Position numbers and translations under genes: made by a program. This document shows, one piece after another, positions 48,224 to 57,935 of a DNA stretch of 64,000 nucleotides (its first letter is position 1; each line of letters starts with the position of its first letter). The stretch is from positions 32,915-96,914 of the forward strand of contig NZ_JAFHAP010000014.1 in NCBI RefSeq assembly GCF_016938855.1, given 5' to 3'. This stretch comes from Polycladomyces zharkentensis. Lineage in GTDB: Bacteria; Bacillota; Bacilli; Thermoactinomycetales; JIR-001. The notes below the pieces were generated by a model. The model did not search any database and was not told the origin of the DNA. It was given only the letters and a program-made list of their open reading frames with translations.

Positions 48224-48502
48224 ATGCTCAAATCTACGGGTATCGTACGCAAAGTGGACGAGCTGGGACGTGTGGTGATTCCGATCGAGCTTCGTCGAAC
48301 CTTGGGAATCGGCGAAAAAGACGCTTTGGAAATTTACGTGGACGGAGAGCGCATCGTACTCAAAAAGTATGAACCGGCCTGCATTTTTACCGGTGAAGTG
48401 GACAACACCGTTCGGTACAGAAACAAAGTGGTAAGCAAAAAATGCATCGAAGAAATGTACCAACTGTTGCAAAAAGAGAGAGAAGGTGTCACTGCTGAAT
48501 AA
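48224..48502 (+). CDS. abrB: Transition state regulator AbrB
   Basis: 92-residue repressor of post-exponential genes. N-terminal swapped-hairpin domain KSTGIVRKVDELGRVVIPIE and RRTLGIGEKDALEIYV is nearly identical to B. subtilis AbrB; the C-terminal multimerisation part is diverged (CIFTGEVDNTVRYRNKVV). AGAGGAG is eight bases before ATG 48224; the upstream open frame is not coding. It is on the plus strand opposite its neighbours, as in B. subtilis. Confidence 0.96.
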   Translation: MLKSTGIVRKVDELGRVVIPIELRRTLGIGEKDALEIYVDGERIVLKKYEPACIFTGEVDNTVRYRNKVVSKKCIEEMYQLLQKEREGVTAE

Positions 48503-48781
48503 TTTGGCCTATATCTCCTGAATAAGGTCGGTTCCGGATACATAGAAAAATCATGAAGGAACCGGAAAAATTTTTCCCTCCAGCATCTATTCGCGTTCGT
48601 TAAAGTCAATCCATTCTTTAAAAAAATGGACTGTTTTTCAACGTAATGCGGATGGATTTACTTATTTATGACTTATGGACAGGTTTTTTCTAAACAGCAT
48701 ATAAACAGAATATTCTTTACATCTTTATGTTTATCCCTACTACCAATGGCCTAGGTAATAGTTGCACTCATCATGAAAAGC
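48503..48781. other. AT-rich gap after abrB
   Basis: No ORF of note; ends in a bidirectional hairpin at 48782-48803. Confidence 0.4.
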
Positions 48782-48803
48782 GCCCCCGTTTGATACGGGG
48801 GCT
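48782..48803. terminator. Bidirectional terminator between abrB and the PTS operon
   Basis: GCCCCCGT and ACGGGGGC pair perfectly around five bases; TTGTTCTT follows on plus and GCTTTTC on minus. Confidence 0.7.
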
Positions 48804-48821
48804 TGTTCTTACCCATCTGTG

Positions 48822-49760
48822 TCAGCGTCTCTTCGCCATACGCCGATACGTATGCCGTTTTCCCCTGAGCGCGATTGCGTAGGCCATGATGTTTTCCGGC
48901 GGGGCCATGCCCGAAAAGCCCGCATCACCGATATGGTACAAATCCGCTCCGCATGCTTTGCCCGTTACAGCCAGTGTCTCCATAAGCGAAGGTGACGCCC
49001 CTTCCTGCGATGTGCCGACGGTGAGCATCACCAGCATTCCCGCTTCGTGTGCAGTGTCAATCCATCGGGTCAGCTGCCGGTGGTTCACTCCCGGAACCGT
49101 ACCGGCATGCGGCAGCAACAAGACATCACATCCAGCTTCGGCGACACGGACAATTTGTTCTTCAGACAGCCAATGGTCGGTGCCCGTACCCGCCCCGTGC
49201 ATTTTGCCGGCCATGAGGATGAGGTCTTCTCCCACAGCCGCACGTATGGTTCGCAAGACGTCGATGATCGCCTCCATTGTCACCCCGGTTTCGGGATTCC
49301 CGGTCAATGTGAGAAAATCGACCCCTTGTTCCCGGGCTTTGACCGCATTGTCTGCCGTGGCCAACCTTCCCGGCGATACTGTATGCCTGGTGGCAGGTTC
49401 CAAATTGATTCCCACCGGCCTGCCCGTTACCCGTTTCACGTGTTCCGCCGTCACTCCCCAACCCAGGTGGTTTTCCCACCCCTTCAACGGTTCAGGCAGA
49501 CCTGGTACCTGGGTACGGGAGGGGAATCCCGTCACCATGGGCTTCTCCACATCATACAAGTTCAGCAGCAACAGATCGGCACCGAAAGCTGCCGCCAATT
49601 CGGGGTTGCTGCAACCATCGACCAACGGCGGTACGGTTACCACCGTTTCAGCCACGACCGTCCGTCCCTCCGCCGCCCGGATGGACTCCAGCAGTTGACG
49701 ACCGGAGTAACGGGTCAACTCTTCCTGTGTAGCATCTAAAATCCGTTTCACCTGGGTCAT
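48822..49760 (-). CDS. PTS-associated TIM-barrel protein (DUF7916/PEP phosphonomutase-like)
   Basis: 312 residues, predicted (beta/alpha)8 barrel: AETVVTVPPLVDGCSNPELA, GADLLLLNLYDVEKP, GINLEPATRH, DFLTLTGNPETGVTMEAI, LILMAGKMHGAGTG, GCDVLLLPHAGTVPG and a C-terminal phosphate-binding-like segment (CGADLYHIGDAGFSGM). Proteins of this kind are usually encoded beside PTS EII genes and are annotated as phosphonomutase-like, but no reaction is established to my knowledge. The start ATG overlaps the stop of the PTS gene (ATGA), so it is translationally coupled to it. Confidence 0.7.
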   Translation of the reverse strand: MTQVKRILDATQEELTRYSGRQLLESIRAAEGRTVVAETVVTVPPLVDGCSNPELAAAFGADLLLLNLYDVEKPMVTGFPSRTQVPGLPEPLKGWENHLGWGVTAEHVKRVTGRPVGINLEPATRHTVSPGRLATADNAVKAREQGVDFLTLTGNPETGVTMEAIIDVLRTIRAAVGEDLILMAGKMHGAGTGTDHWLSEEQIVRVAEAGCDVLLLPHAGTVPGVNHRQLTRWIDTAHEAGMLVMLTVGTSQEGASPSLMETLAVTGKACGADLYHIGDAGFSGMAPPENIMAYAIALRGKRHTYRRMAKRR

Positions 49761-51199
49761 CCTTCGTCCTCACGTTCCATCCATTTCAGAATCCGATCCT
49801 TCAACAGTTCGGACCGTGTGCCGAACACGGCTTGATAGTTCCCCTTACCCAATTTGACCACACCGGACGCACCCAACCGTTTCAGCGCCTCGATATCCAG
49901 TTTTCCCTCATCTTTGACGGTCAACCGCAACCGCGTGATACAGGCATCCAGCTGCTCGATATTCTCCTTGCCGCCGAGCGCGCGCAACACGGCGAGTGCC
50001 TCCTCATCTTCATCATTCTTGCCGACGGCGGCCGGCGATTCACCGTCCTCACCCTCTTCCAACCTGCCGGGCGTGGGCAGATTCCATTTTTCGATGGCAA
50101 ACCGGAAAATCACAAAGTACAAAGCGGCATAGACCAATCCGATGGGAATGATCCAAAAAGCGTTATGTGCCAACGGATAGTTGATGACGTAGTCGATAAA
50201 TCCGGCTGAGAATCCGAAGCCGTGCCGGATGTCCAACAGGTACAGGAGAGCCATCGAAGTCCCGGTCAACAATGCGTGAATCCCGTACAATACCGGAGCC
50301 AAAAACATGAACATATATTCGATCGGCTCCGTAATCCCGGTCAAAAAGGCGGTCAACGCCACACTCAACAGCACGCCGCGCACCGCGGCCCGCTTTTCCG
50401 GCTTGGCGGCCCGGATCATGGCCAAGGCGGCAGCCGGCAAAGCAAACATCATGATGGGATAAAAACCGGCCATAAAAGATCCCGCCGTCGGGTCACCGGC
50501 GAAAAATCGCGTCAGATCCCCCGTATAGGTCTGTCCCCCTTTTGTAAAGGTTCCGACAGTATACCACACCAATGTGTTCAGGATATGGTGCAATCCAAAG
50601 GGGATCAACAACCGGTTGAGCAGGCCGTAGCCAAACAATCCGACCGCACCAACCCCGATCAACCAATCTCCGGCCGCTTGGATTCCCTTTTGCACCTCGG
50701 GCCACACAAACAAAAACACAACGCCGATTCCAATCATCGCCACAGACGTCACAATGGGGACAAACCGTTTTCCTCCGAAAAACTGCAACCAGTCAGGCAG
50801 ACGGATATTGTGATATTTGCGGTACAGATAAGCCGTAACCAATCCGGTGATAATGCCGCCCAACACCCCTGTGTCCAACTTGTTGTCTTCCGTGTCGTGC
50901 ACACCGACCACCGCTTTGAGTACCATGTACCCCACCACTGCCGCCAGTGCGGCGGCACCCGCTCCCCCGGTCATGCCCACGGTCACGCCGACGGCGAACA
51001 AGAGGGGAAGGTTGTCAAAAATGGCACCCGCCCCTTTGCTCAACACTTCCCCGACTTGAAACCAGATACTCCCCTTGGCAACGAGATTCGGATCACTCAA
51101 CAACGCGCCCAGCCTGAGAAGGATGGCTGCCGCCGGCATCACCGCGATCGGCAGCATGAACGCTTTTCCCACCTGCTGCAGTTTTCCCAACAGATTCAT
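49757..51199 (-). CDS. PTS transporter subunit EIIBC, GlcNAc/glucose type
   Basis: About 480 residues. EIIC of the glucose superfamily in residues 1-380 (about ten membrane segments; PFGLHHILNTLVWYTVG sugar site; ITEPIEYMFMFLAPVLYGIH), a Glu-rich linker, then EIIB with the phosphorylated Cys in EQLDACITRLRLTVKD and GNYQAVFGTRSELL. No EIIA is fused, so it needs a separate EIIA(Glc)-type partner. TEPIE and IEYMFMFLAPVLYGIHALLT favour N-acetylglucosamine, but glucose or MurNAc cannot be excluded. GGAGGTG is six bases before ATG 51199. Confidence 0.9.
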   Translation of the reverse strand: MNLLGKLQQVGKAFMLPIAVMPAAAILLRLGALLSDPNLVAKGSIWFQVGEVLSKGAGAIFDNLPLLFAVGVTVGMTGGAGAAALAAVVGYMVLKAVVGVHDTEDNKLDTGVLGGIITGLVTAYLYRKYHNIRLPDWLQFFGGKRFVPIVTSVAMIGIGVVFLFVWPEVQKGIQAAGDWLIGVGAVGLFGYGLLNRLLIPFGLHHILNTLVWYTVGTFTKGGQTYTGDLTRFFAGDPTAGSFMAGFYPIMMFALPAAALAMIRAAKPEKRAAVRGVLLSVALTAFLTGITEPIEYMFMFLAPVLYGIHALLTGTSMALLYLLDIRHGFGFSAGFIDYVINYPLAHNAFWIIPIGLVYAALYFVIFRFAIEKWNLPTPGRLEEGEDGESPAAVGKNDEDEEALAVLRALGGKENIEQLDACITRLRLTVKDEGKLDIEALKRLGASGVVKLGKGNYQAVFGTRSELLKDRILKWMEREDEG

Positions 51200-51422
51200 C
51201 TTTTCCACCTCCGAGAGGTTGCTGGTAACAGCTTATGACGCTTGTTCGGCAAATCAGCACTGATGTGTGACGCGAGTCGAGTTTATCCCGCGATCAACAT
51301 GTTTTCCTTTCGATATTTCTCTTTTTTCAAATATTTTTCCTGTTTTCCTCCCGGAATCAAGGTGGCGATTTCAAAACGACATGGATGTTTGAAAAAGAAA
51401 AAGGTGTTGCTGCGGCTTTTTT

Positions 51423-51503
51423 CCCTGGAAAGAGCCAAAAGAACTTCCCAGAGCCGAAAATCGCCACCGGATCTATCCAGCTTCCCGGATGATCCGGTGG
51501 CGT
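51423..51503 (-). promoter_or_regulatory. Structured leader-like hairpins upstream of the PTS gene
   Basis: Minus strand: CCACCGGATC/GATCCGGTGG (51502-51469) and CTCTGGGAA/TTTCCAGGG (51450-51424) fold back in tandem. Neither has a T-run, so they are not plain terminators. They could be a regulated leader such as an antiterminator target, but no RAT sequence is evident. Confidence 0.35.
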
Positions 51504-51579
51504 GAAGAAAGGTGGAGGTATTCAGGTCAGAACGCCACACGGTGGCTTGATCAGGCCGAATGCTTCGCACCATTCACTG

Positions 51580-54500
51580 TCAGAAATCGATCTTCTCAAA
51601 CTTGCGGTACTTCCCGAAGATCGCGTACAAAGTGGGGACGAACACCAGCGTGAGCAGTGTCGACGTGGTGAGTCCGCCGATGACCGTAATCGCCAAATCC
51701 TGCGAAAGCAGCGTGGTGGATTCCCCGGACACAGCCAATGGAATCAAGGCGAAGATGGTGGCGATGGCGGTCATCAGGATCGGGCGCAGGCGGGTTTTGG
51801 CCGCTTCGATCAAGGCGGTCTTCAGTTCCATCCCCTTTTTGCGTCTGCTTTCCACTCGATCCAGGAGCACAATGGCGTTGGTCACGACGATGCCGACAAG
51901 CATCAAGAGGCCGATCATGGCGCTCATGGAAAGCGAGTGGCCGGTGAGAAGCAATCCCGCCAACGAACCGATCGGAACGAACAAGAGGGAAGACAGGATG
52001 ATCATCGGGGTGAGGAGTCCCCCGTAGGTCAATGTCAAAATGATAAACACCAAACCGATCGCCACGACGATGGAAGTACCCAAGCTGATCAGCCCTTCCC
52101 GGATGTCTTCCTCGCCGCCGCCGACCTCTACGCGGATTCCTTCCGGAAAAGACAACGCATCCAGGTCTCGCCGGATTTTATCCGTGACGGCAAAGGTGTC
52201 GTTTCCTTTCAAGTTGGCACTGACCTGCGCATAGGTTTCGCCGTTTTCATGCAAGATGGCTTGCGGCAACTGGACCGTTTGGATATCGGCGATGTCCTGC
52301 AGTTTTTTCTTGCCGGCAGGGGTGGTGATGGTCAATTCTTTCAGCTGCGCTTCGGAAGTGATGTTCCGGTCATAGGACAATATGAGCGATTTTTCTTTTC
52401 CGTCCAATTCATATTCGCCCACTTCAACCGGTTCGAGCCGCTCATTGACCGCGGCCATCACCTGCGCGGGGTTGAGACCCAGTTTCTTGCCTTCATCGTT
52501 GAGCTTGATTTCCCAAGCCGTCCGTGTTTCCTGCATGTTGTTGGAGACGTTTTTCAGCTCGTTGTTTTGCTTGAACAAATCTTCCACTTGCTTGGCGGCC
52601 TGTTCGAGATTTTTGAGGTCATCGCCGTACAATTTGACTTCAACGTTATTGCCGCCTCCAGGGCCTCGCTGGGCTGCTTCTTTCACGGTGACGGTCGCTT
52701 TCGGGTTTTCTTGTTGAGCCAGTTCCGTCACGCTTTTTTCGACTTTCTCCAAGGCATCATTGATGGACCGGCCTTTTTTCAATTCAAGCGTGAACAGGAT
52801 TTCTTGGTTTGTCGAGTTTCTTCCGCCGTGCATGCCAAAACCCATGCCTTTGTTGCCCACGGTCATTTGACGTTTCACAAACAAGCCCATGTCGTTCAAC
52901 TTGTGATCGACCTTCTCGGCCAAATCCTCCATGGCGGGCAACGTGGTGTTGGGCGGCAGAGAAATTTTCGCCTCCATCATGTTCGCCTCTTCCGACGGCA
53001 AGAAAGTGAAGCCGATGAGCGGAAGCATGCCGAACGTGCCAACGAGGAGCAAAATGGACAGGGTGATGACCCATGCTTTTTTGTTCAGGGCGCCGCGCAG
53101 CAATTTTTCATAAGCACGGGTGAGCACCGTTTCTTTTTCTTCATGTTTCACCTTTCGGATGAAAGACGAACCGAGCACCGGGATCAACAGGATCGCGACC
53201 AACAAAGAGACGAGAATGGACACGACCACGGATACCGCAAAAGGCCGGAAAAACTGCCCGATGATGCCGTCCACAAACGCGAGCGGCAAGAATACGACCA
53301 CCGTCACGAAGGTGGAAGAAGCGACTGCCTGAATCACTTCTTTGGTAGCGTGGTAGACCAGTTCTTTTCCTTGGTAAGCGGCGCCTTTTTGCTGTTTCCA
53401 GCGGAAAATGTTTTCAATGACCACGATGCTGTCATCCACGATCCGTCCGATGGCGACGGCCATTCCCCCCAGCGTCATCATGTTCAAAGTGAAATCCATC
53501 ACTTCCAACAGGGAAATGGTGGCCAAGACAGAGATCGGAAGCGAGATCAAGGCGATCAGGGTGGCGCGGATGTTGCGCAAGAACAGCGCGATGACCACCA
53601 CCACAAACAAGGCGCCGTACAATCCCTCGCGGATCAGGCTGGCCACCGATTCTTCCGCCTCTTTTCCTTGGTCGAAAATCAGGTTGATGTAAAAAGACAT
53701 TTCTTTTTGATGTTTCGCCAGCACGCTCCGCACCGCTTGGGATACATCAGTGGTGTTGGCGTTTTGTTCTTTGGTCACTTGGAGGAGGAACGCGTCATCT
53801 CCGTTCACCTTGACGATTTCCGATTTCTCGGTGATCGTTCGGATTTCCGCAATGTCACCCAGTTTTACCGCCCGGGCCGGTATGTTTCCGGCAGCGCTCG
53901 GAGGTGCTTGTCGTCCGCCTCCTTTGCCCGTTTGCGGACTTGCTTGCATACCCGCGATTTCAATGTTTTTCAAATCCTCCACTTTCGCCAATTTGCCAGC
54001 CAAACGGACGGCGATGGTGTTGCCGTCTTGTTCCACGGTACCGGCCGGCAGGGAATACTCCGCATTTTGGATGGCCGTTTTGATTGTTTGCAAATCCAAA
54101 CCGGCTTGTTCCGCCTTGTCAGTGTCGACGTTGATCTCCACCTTGCTCGTGTTCGTACCCTGCAATTCGACGGAACTCACGCCTTTGATTTGCTCGAGTT
54201 CAGGAATGATTTCATTCTCCAACCTTTTTTGCAGCGCTTCCCCGTCTTTTGCGGAAATGGCGGCCATATACACCGGAAGGTTTTCCAGCTTCATCTGGTT
54301 GACTTCCACTTCCGCTTCTTCAGGCAGATCCAACTTGGCCAACGCGCTGTCCAATTCCCGCTCCTTTTCGTCCAAGTCGGTGCCAAGCGGATAAGTGACG
54401 GTGATATTGACCGCATTTTCACCCGATGAACTGGTGAGGCTTTCGTAATCGTTGAGGCGCTTGATCGCATCCTCGATCGGATTGGTCAGACTTTTTTCTA

Positions 54501-54678
54501 TATCCTCTGCCGTCGCGCCCGGCTGGGTAGCCGTCACGGTCAGGACCGGATTGCTTACGTCGGGGAAGGTTTCCAGCTTGATTCTCTGCGTCGTCAGGAT
54601 TCCCGCTGCCAGGACGATCAGTACAAGCAAAAAGACAGCGATGGTGTTTTTCAAACTCCATCGGATGATGCTGTTCAA
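51580..54678 (-). CDS. RND family efflux transporter (SwrC/AcrB-like)
   Basis: 1032-residue proton-driven exporter. N-terminal TM1 (NTIAVFLLVLIVLAAGIL) followed by a large outer-surface loop, twelve membrane segments in all, with GGMAVAIGRIVDDSIVVIEN and, in the second half, GRLFGF-type helices near LMLVGIVVTNAIVLLD. Homologues in Gram-positives, such as SwrC, export surfactin or lipids without a membrane-fusion partner. TTG 54678 follows AAAGGAGG by eight bases, excluding 19 codons. Divided from the sensor kinase by a terminator; likely regulated by it. Confidence 0.93.
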   Translation of the reverse strand: MNSIIRWSLKNTIAVFLLVLIVLAAGILTTQRIKLETFPDVSNPVLTVTATQPGATAEDIEKSLTNPIEDAIKRLNDYESLTSSSGENAVNITVTYPLGTDLDEKERELDSALAKLDLPEEAEVEVNQMKLENLPVYMAAISAKDGEALQKRLENEIIPELEQIKGVSSVELQGTNTSKVEINVDTDKAEQAGLDLQTIKTAIQNAEYSLPAGTVEQDGNTIAVRLAGKLAKVEDLKNIEIAGMQASPQTGKGGGRQAPPSAAGNIPARAVKLGDIAEIRTITEKSEIVKVNGDDAFLLQVTKEQNANTTDVSQAVRSVLAKHQKEMSFYINLIFDQGKEAEESVASLIREGLYGALFVVVVIALFLRNIRATLIALISLPISVLATISLLEVMDFTLNMMTLGGMAVAIGRIVDDSIVVIENIFRWKQQKGAAYQGKELVYHATKEVIQAVASSTFVTVVVFLPLAFVDGIIGQFFRPFAVSVVVSILVSLLVAILLIPVLGSSFIRKVKHEEKETVLTRAYEKLLRGALNKKAWVITLSILLLVGTFGMLPLIGFTFLPSEEANMMEAKISLPPNTTLPAMEDLAEKVDHKLNDMGLFVKRQMTVGNKGMGFGMHGGRNSTNQEILFTLELKKGRSINDALEKVEKSVTELAQQENPKATVTVKEAAQRGPGGGNNVEVKLYGDDLKNLEQAAKQVEDLFKQNNELKNVSNNMQETRTAWEIKLNDEGKKLGLNPAQVMAAVNERLEPVEVGEYELDGKEKSLILSYDRNITSEAQLKELTITTPAGKKKLQDIADIQTVQLPQAILHENGETYAQVSANLKGNDTFAVTDKIRRDLDALSFPEGIRVEVGGGEEDIREGLISLGTSIVVAIGLVFIILTLTYGGLLTPMIILSSLLFVPIGSLAGLLLTGHSLSMSAMIGLLMLVGIVVTNAIVLLDRVESRRKKGMELKTALIEAAKTRLRPILMTAIATIFALIPLAVSGESTTLLSQDLAITVIGGLTTSTLLTLVFVPTLYAIFGKYRKFEKIDF

Positions 54679-54788
54679 TTGAGCGACCTCCTTTTTCACG
54701 GATTTGTTGAAGCTGTTCCAAGGATAGCCGCTCAATGTAAACAGAGTTTAAACAAAACCGAAATCCGCATGACAAAATGGTGAAAATG

Positions 54789-54816
54789 AAAAAAGCCCTT
54801 GGGTTGAACCCAGGGA
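54789..54816 (-). terminator. Terminator of the two-component operon
   Basis: CCCTGGGTT and AACCCAAGGG pair, followed by CTTTTTTC on the minus strand, 120 bases past the kinase stop. Confidence 0.8.
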
Positions 54817-54937
54817 CTTGCGTTGGCGTGAACCGTGTCATTGGTGCCGGCATTACGCATGCGGGCCTTGTCCCGGTCATCCACTTGCTTCTTGTGCACT
54901 CCGGTACGCATCCTCTTGCCCATTCCGGTTCCCCACA

Positions 54938-56305
54938 TTACCCAAGTTGCCGCATTTTGGGCAACACGACAGTGAAGGTGGCACCTTTTCCCACTTCGCT
55001 CGCCGCGTGGATCTCGCCTTGGTGCAATTCAATGATTTTCTTGGCGATGGAGAGTCCGAGGCCGTTTCCTTCTTTTCTTCGGCTTCGGGCCCGGTCCCCC
55101 ATAAAAAAGCGGTCGAAAATGTGCGGGAGAGATTCAGGCGGAATCCCCACACCGGTATCCGCGATTTGAACCTTGACAAAGGAATCCCCGTCTTCCAAGC
55201 GAATGCGGATCGTCCCACCCTCCGGTGTGAACTTGACGCTATTGGACAAAAGATTGATCCACACTTGTTTCAGTTGGTCGGGATCAGCCACCACATCCGC
55301 TTTTTCCAAGGACAAATCCAATTCCAGCGATTTTGCCGACCATTGCGGTTCCATGGCGACGACAACCCGGCGCAATTGCTCATCCAACGAGTAACGCTCC
55401 GGACGGAAAGGAGGATGATCCGATTCCAGCGAAGCCAACTTCAGCAAATTTTCGCTCAAGCGCGAGAGACGCTGGATTTCTTCCTGTATGATGTCCAGAT
55501 AACGCTTCCGCTCTTCCGCAGAAAGCGTTTCTTCCTTCAGCATTTCCGAATACCCCCGAAGGGAAGTGAGCGGGGATTGGATTTCATGCGACACATTGGA
55601 GATGAAATCTTTGCGCATCTGCTCAAGCGACCCGAGTTCCGCGGCCATCTGGTTGAAGCTGTTGGCCAGCGTCCCGATTTCATCCTTTCGCTTCACATCG
55701 ACGCGGACATCGAATTTTCCTTGGGACAATTTCTTGGTTGCAGATGTGAGGGCTTTGATCGGTTTCACCAAATAACGCGCCACAATGAGGATTTGGATGC
55801 TGCCGACAATGAACACGGTGAAAAGAACGCTCAAGAGGAAGTTGTGCATCTCGATTTGCATTTCCATCACTCGTAACTGAATGAAGAGGGCATATCGTTC
55901 GCCTCGCATGTGGAACGGCAGACCGACCACACGGAAGAAGGGGGGATCATTTTTGGGCCTTCCCCGGTAAACGCCACCCTTCAACACGCGATCCACCGCC
56001 CGTTGACCAAAGGGGCGCTTCACCTTTTTGGACTTGGGGGTGATCGAGTGGATTTCGCCGTTTTTGTCGTAAATCCACACATAGTATTGAAGGGGAAGGG
56101 TTTTCAAATAGGTTTGGATTTCCTCTTCCCGTCCCGCTTGATAAAGCGTGATGATCTGTTTGGCTTGCCGTATGATGTACCGGTCGATTTGGTCCACTGT
56201 CTGATCCCGGTAACGGTTGGTGGAAATGAAAAAAGAAACGAACAAGCTGATCAGGACAATGCTGATGAATGCGAAAACCAACCGGACATAGAGCGTGCGA
56301 ATCAT
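54938..56305 (-). CDS. Sensor histidine kinase
   Basis: 455 residues: membrane segment 7-29, an extracytoplasmic sensor of about 120 residues, second membrane segment about 155-178, HAMP to 230, HisKA with phosphorylated His240 (FISNVSHEIQSPLTSLRGYS), and HATPase (LLSNSVKFTPEGG, VQIADTGVGIP, GNGLGLSIAKKII). It starts ATG 56305 overlapping the response-regulator stop (ATGA). Ligand unknown; the neighbouring RND pump suggests an envelope or amphipathic-compound signal, which is inference. Confidence 0.95.
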   Translation of the reverse strand: MIRTLYVRLVFAFISIVLISLFVSFFISTNRYRDQTVDQIDRYIIRQAKQIITLYQAGREEEIQTYLKTLPLQYYVWIYDKNGEIHSITPKSKKVKRPFGQRAVDRVLKGGVYRGRPKNDPPFFRVVGLPFHMRGERYALFIQLRVMEMQIEMHNFLLSVLFTVFIVGSIQILIVARYLVKPIKALTSATKKLSQGKFDVRVDVKRKDEIGTLANSFNQMAAELGSLEQMRKDFISNVSHEIQSPLTSLRGYSEMLKEETLSAEERKRYLDIIQEEIQRLSRLSENLLKLASLESDHPPFRPERYSLDEQLRRVVVAMEPQWSAKSLELDLSLEKADVVADPDQLKQVWINLLSNSVKFTPEGGTIRIRLEDGDSFVKVQIADTGVGIPPESLPHIFDRFFMGDRARSRRKEGNGLGLSIAKKIIELHQGEIHAASEVGKGATFTVVLPKMRQLG

Positions 56306-56976
56306 GTTTCCACATCCAATCGATAGCCGAGCCCGCGCACGGTGGTGATACGGAACGAGTCGGTCAACGGCAAGAACCGCTGGCGCAGCCGGTTGACATG
56401 GACATCGACCGTCCGTTCTTCTCCTTCGTAATCCATGCCCCAGATTTTTTCGATCAATTGCCGACGTGTGAAAATTTGACCCGGGTAGCGAGTCAACTGG
56501 AATAACAGCTCAAATTCCTTTGGAGGAAGACTGACCGTCTCACTGCCGATCCTCACCGTGTAGCTGCTCGCGTCAATGGTGGCGTCACCGATTTTCACCG
56601 ATTGACTGGAAGCGATGCGCGCCCGCCGCAAGAGCGCCTTCACCCTCGCCACCAGCTCCATCGGGTCAAACGGCTTGGCGATGTAATCATCGGCTCCCAT
56701 CTCCAGTCCCTTGATCTTCTGCTCCGTCTCCCGCTTCGCCGTCACCATCAGGATCGGCGTGTCCCGGTCGCGCCGGATCTCTTGGCACAACTCCCACCCA
56801 TCTTTCTCCGGGAGCATGATGTCCAAGACGATGAGATCGATGGGATGAGCGTCCACCTTCTCCAGCGCTTCCAGTCCATCCTCCGCCTCATGAACGACAA
56901 AACCTTCTTTTTTCAAATAAAAGCAAATCACGTTGCGAATGTTGTCATCATCTTCGACCACGAGGATTTGCACCAT
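56302..56976 (-). CDS. OmpR-family response regulator
   Basis: 224 residues: receiver domain with Asp52 as phosphoacceptor (DLIVLDIMLPEKDGWELC), Lys in VTAKRETEQKIKG, and a C-terminal winged helix (SLPPKEFELLFQLTRYPGQI, ERTVDVHVNRLRQRF). GAGGAAAGCCAGG precedes ATG 56976. Cognate to the kinase with which it overlaps by four bases. Confidence 0.96.
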   Translation of the reverse strand: MVQILVVEDDDNIRNVICFYLKKEGFVVHEAEDGLEALEKVDAHPIDLIVLDIMLPEKDGWELCQEIRRDRDTPILMVTAKRETEQKIKGLEMGADDYIAKPFDPMELVARVKALLRRARIASSQSVKIGDATIDASSYTVRIGSETVSLPPKEFELLFQLTRYPGQIFTRRQLIEKIWGMDYEGEERTVDVHVNRLRQRFLPLTDSFRITTVRGLGYRLDVET

Positions 56977-57041
56977 CCTGGCTTTCCTCCATCATTCCTT
57001 TAAGTGATGCGGTCAAGGAGTCGAAAAGGGGATTCGCGGTT

Positions 57042-57935
57042 TCAATCCTGCTCTCGGTGATACAAGTTGTACACTTCCCGTTTGGGCAAACCGCGATCTT
57101 GTGCCGTTCGCTGGATCGCCACCTTTTTGGTTTCCCCTTGTGTGAGGTAATGTTCCACATGCTCTATGACATTCATTGACTGCCACCAAGCGGTTTCCGC
57201 CGGATCGTCCATGGAAGATCCCTCCCCTTCCCAACCGGCGATAACAATGGTATACTCCCCGCGCGGCGGGTGATCCTCCAACCATTGAAGGCACTCGCTC
57301 ACCGTACCCCGCAGCCACTCCTCATGTCGTTTTGTCAGCTCACGAGCCAAAGCGACACGCCTGTCCCCCATCACTTCCCGTACCGTTTGCAACATGGCCT
57401 TCAGCCGATGCGGGGCTTCGTAACAGACCAACGTGGCCTCCACCTTGCTCCATCGACGGCAAACCTCTTCCCGATCACGGGCATTCCGGGGTAAAAAACC
57501 CAAAAAGAGGAACGGTTGTGGAGGCAGACCGGAAGCGACGAGCGCCGTCACCGCCGCATTGGGACCCGGAACGGGAATGACCGGGATGTTGCAGGCGATC
57601 GCTGAGCGGATCAATTCCTCTCCCGGATCGGAAATGCCGGGCATACCGGCATCGCTGACGAGCGCCACCGTTTCTCCTTGTCTCAGACGATTGAGCAATT
57701 CCTTTTCCCGGTTGTGACGATTATGTTCATGGTAACTGATGAGCGGTTTCCGTATGCCGAATCGGTTCAGCAGTTTCTGCGTGTGGCGTGTGTCTTCGGC
57801 GGCGATGACATCGGCCGCTTCAAATGCGTTTTTCGCCCTCGGAGTCCAATCGTCCAAGTTGCCGATCGGCGTGCCCACGATGTACAACACACCACCCGTG
57901 TGATCAAAACTCTTTTGCACCTGCACCTTGCTCAC
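57042..57935 (-). CDS. rsmI: 16S rRNA (cytidine(1402)-2'-O)-methyltransferase
   Basis: 297-residue tetrapyrrole-methylase-fold enzyme: LYIVGTPIGNLDDWTPRA, AAEDTRHTQKLLNRFGIRKP, VALVSDAGMPGISDPGEELI and PVPGPNAAVTALVASGLPPQ, typical of RsmI. Methylates C1402 of 16S rRNA. It starts inside yazA (32 bases overlap). GTG 57935 has GGAAGG close before it; a later GTG is possible. Next to yazA, as in B. subtilis. Confidence 0.96.
   Translation of the reverse strand: MSKVQVQKSFDHTGGVLYIVGTPIGNLDDWTPRAKNAFEAADVIAAEDTRHTQKLLNRFGIRKPLISYHEHNRHNREKELLNRLRQGETVALVSDAGMPGISDPGEELIRSAIACNIPVIPVPGPNAAVTALVASGLPPQPFLFLGFLPRNARDREEVCRRWSKVEATLVCYEAPHRLKAMLQTVREVMGDRRVALARELTKRHEEWLRGTVSECLQWLEDHPPRGEYTIVIAGWEGEGSSMDDPAETAWWQSMNVIEHVEHYLTQGETKKVAIQRTAQDRGLPKREVYNLYHREQD

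Noticed and set aside
51502..54429. 975-residue plus-strand open frame opposite the RND gene
   Set aside because: Low-complexity His/Gln/Arg-rich translation typical of the complement of a real gene.
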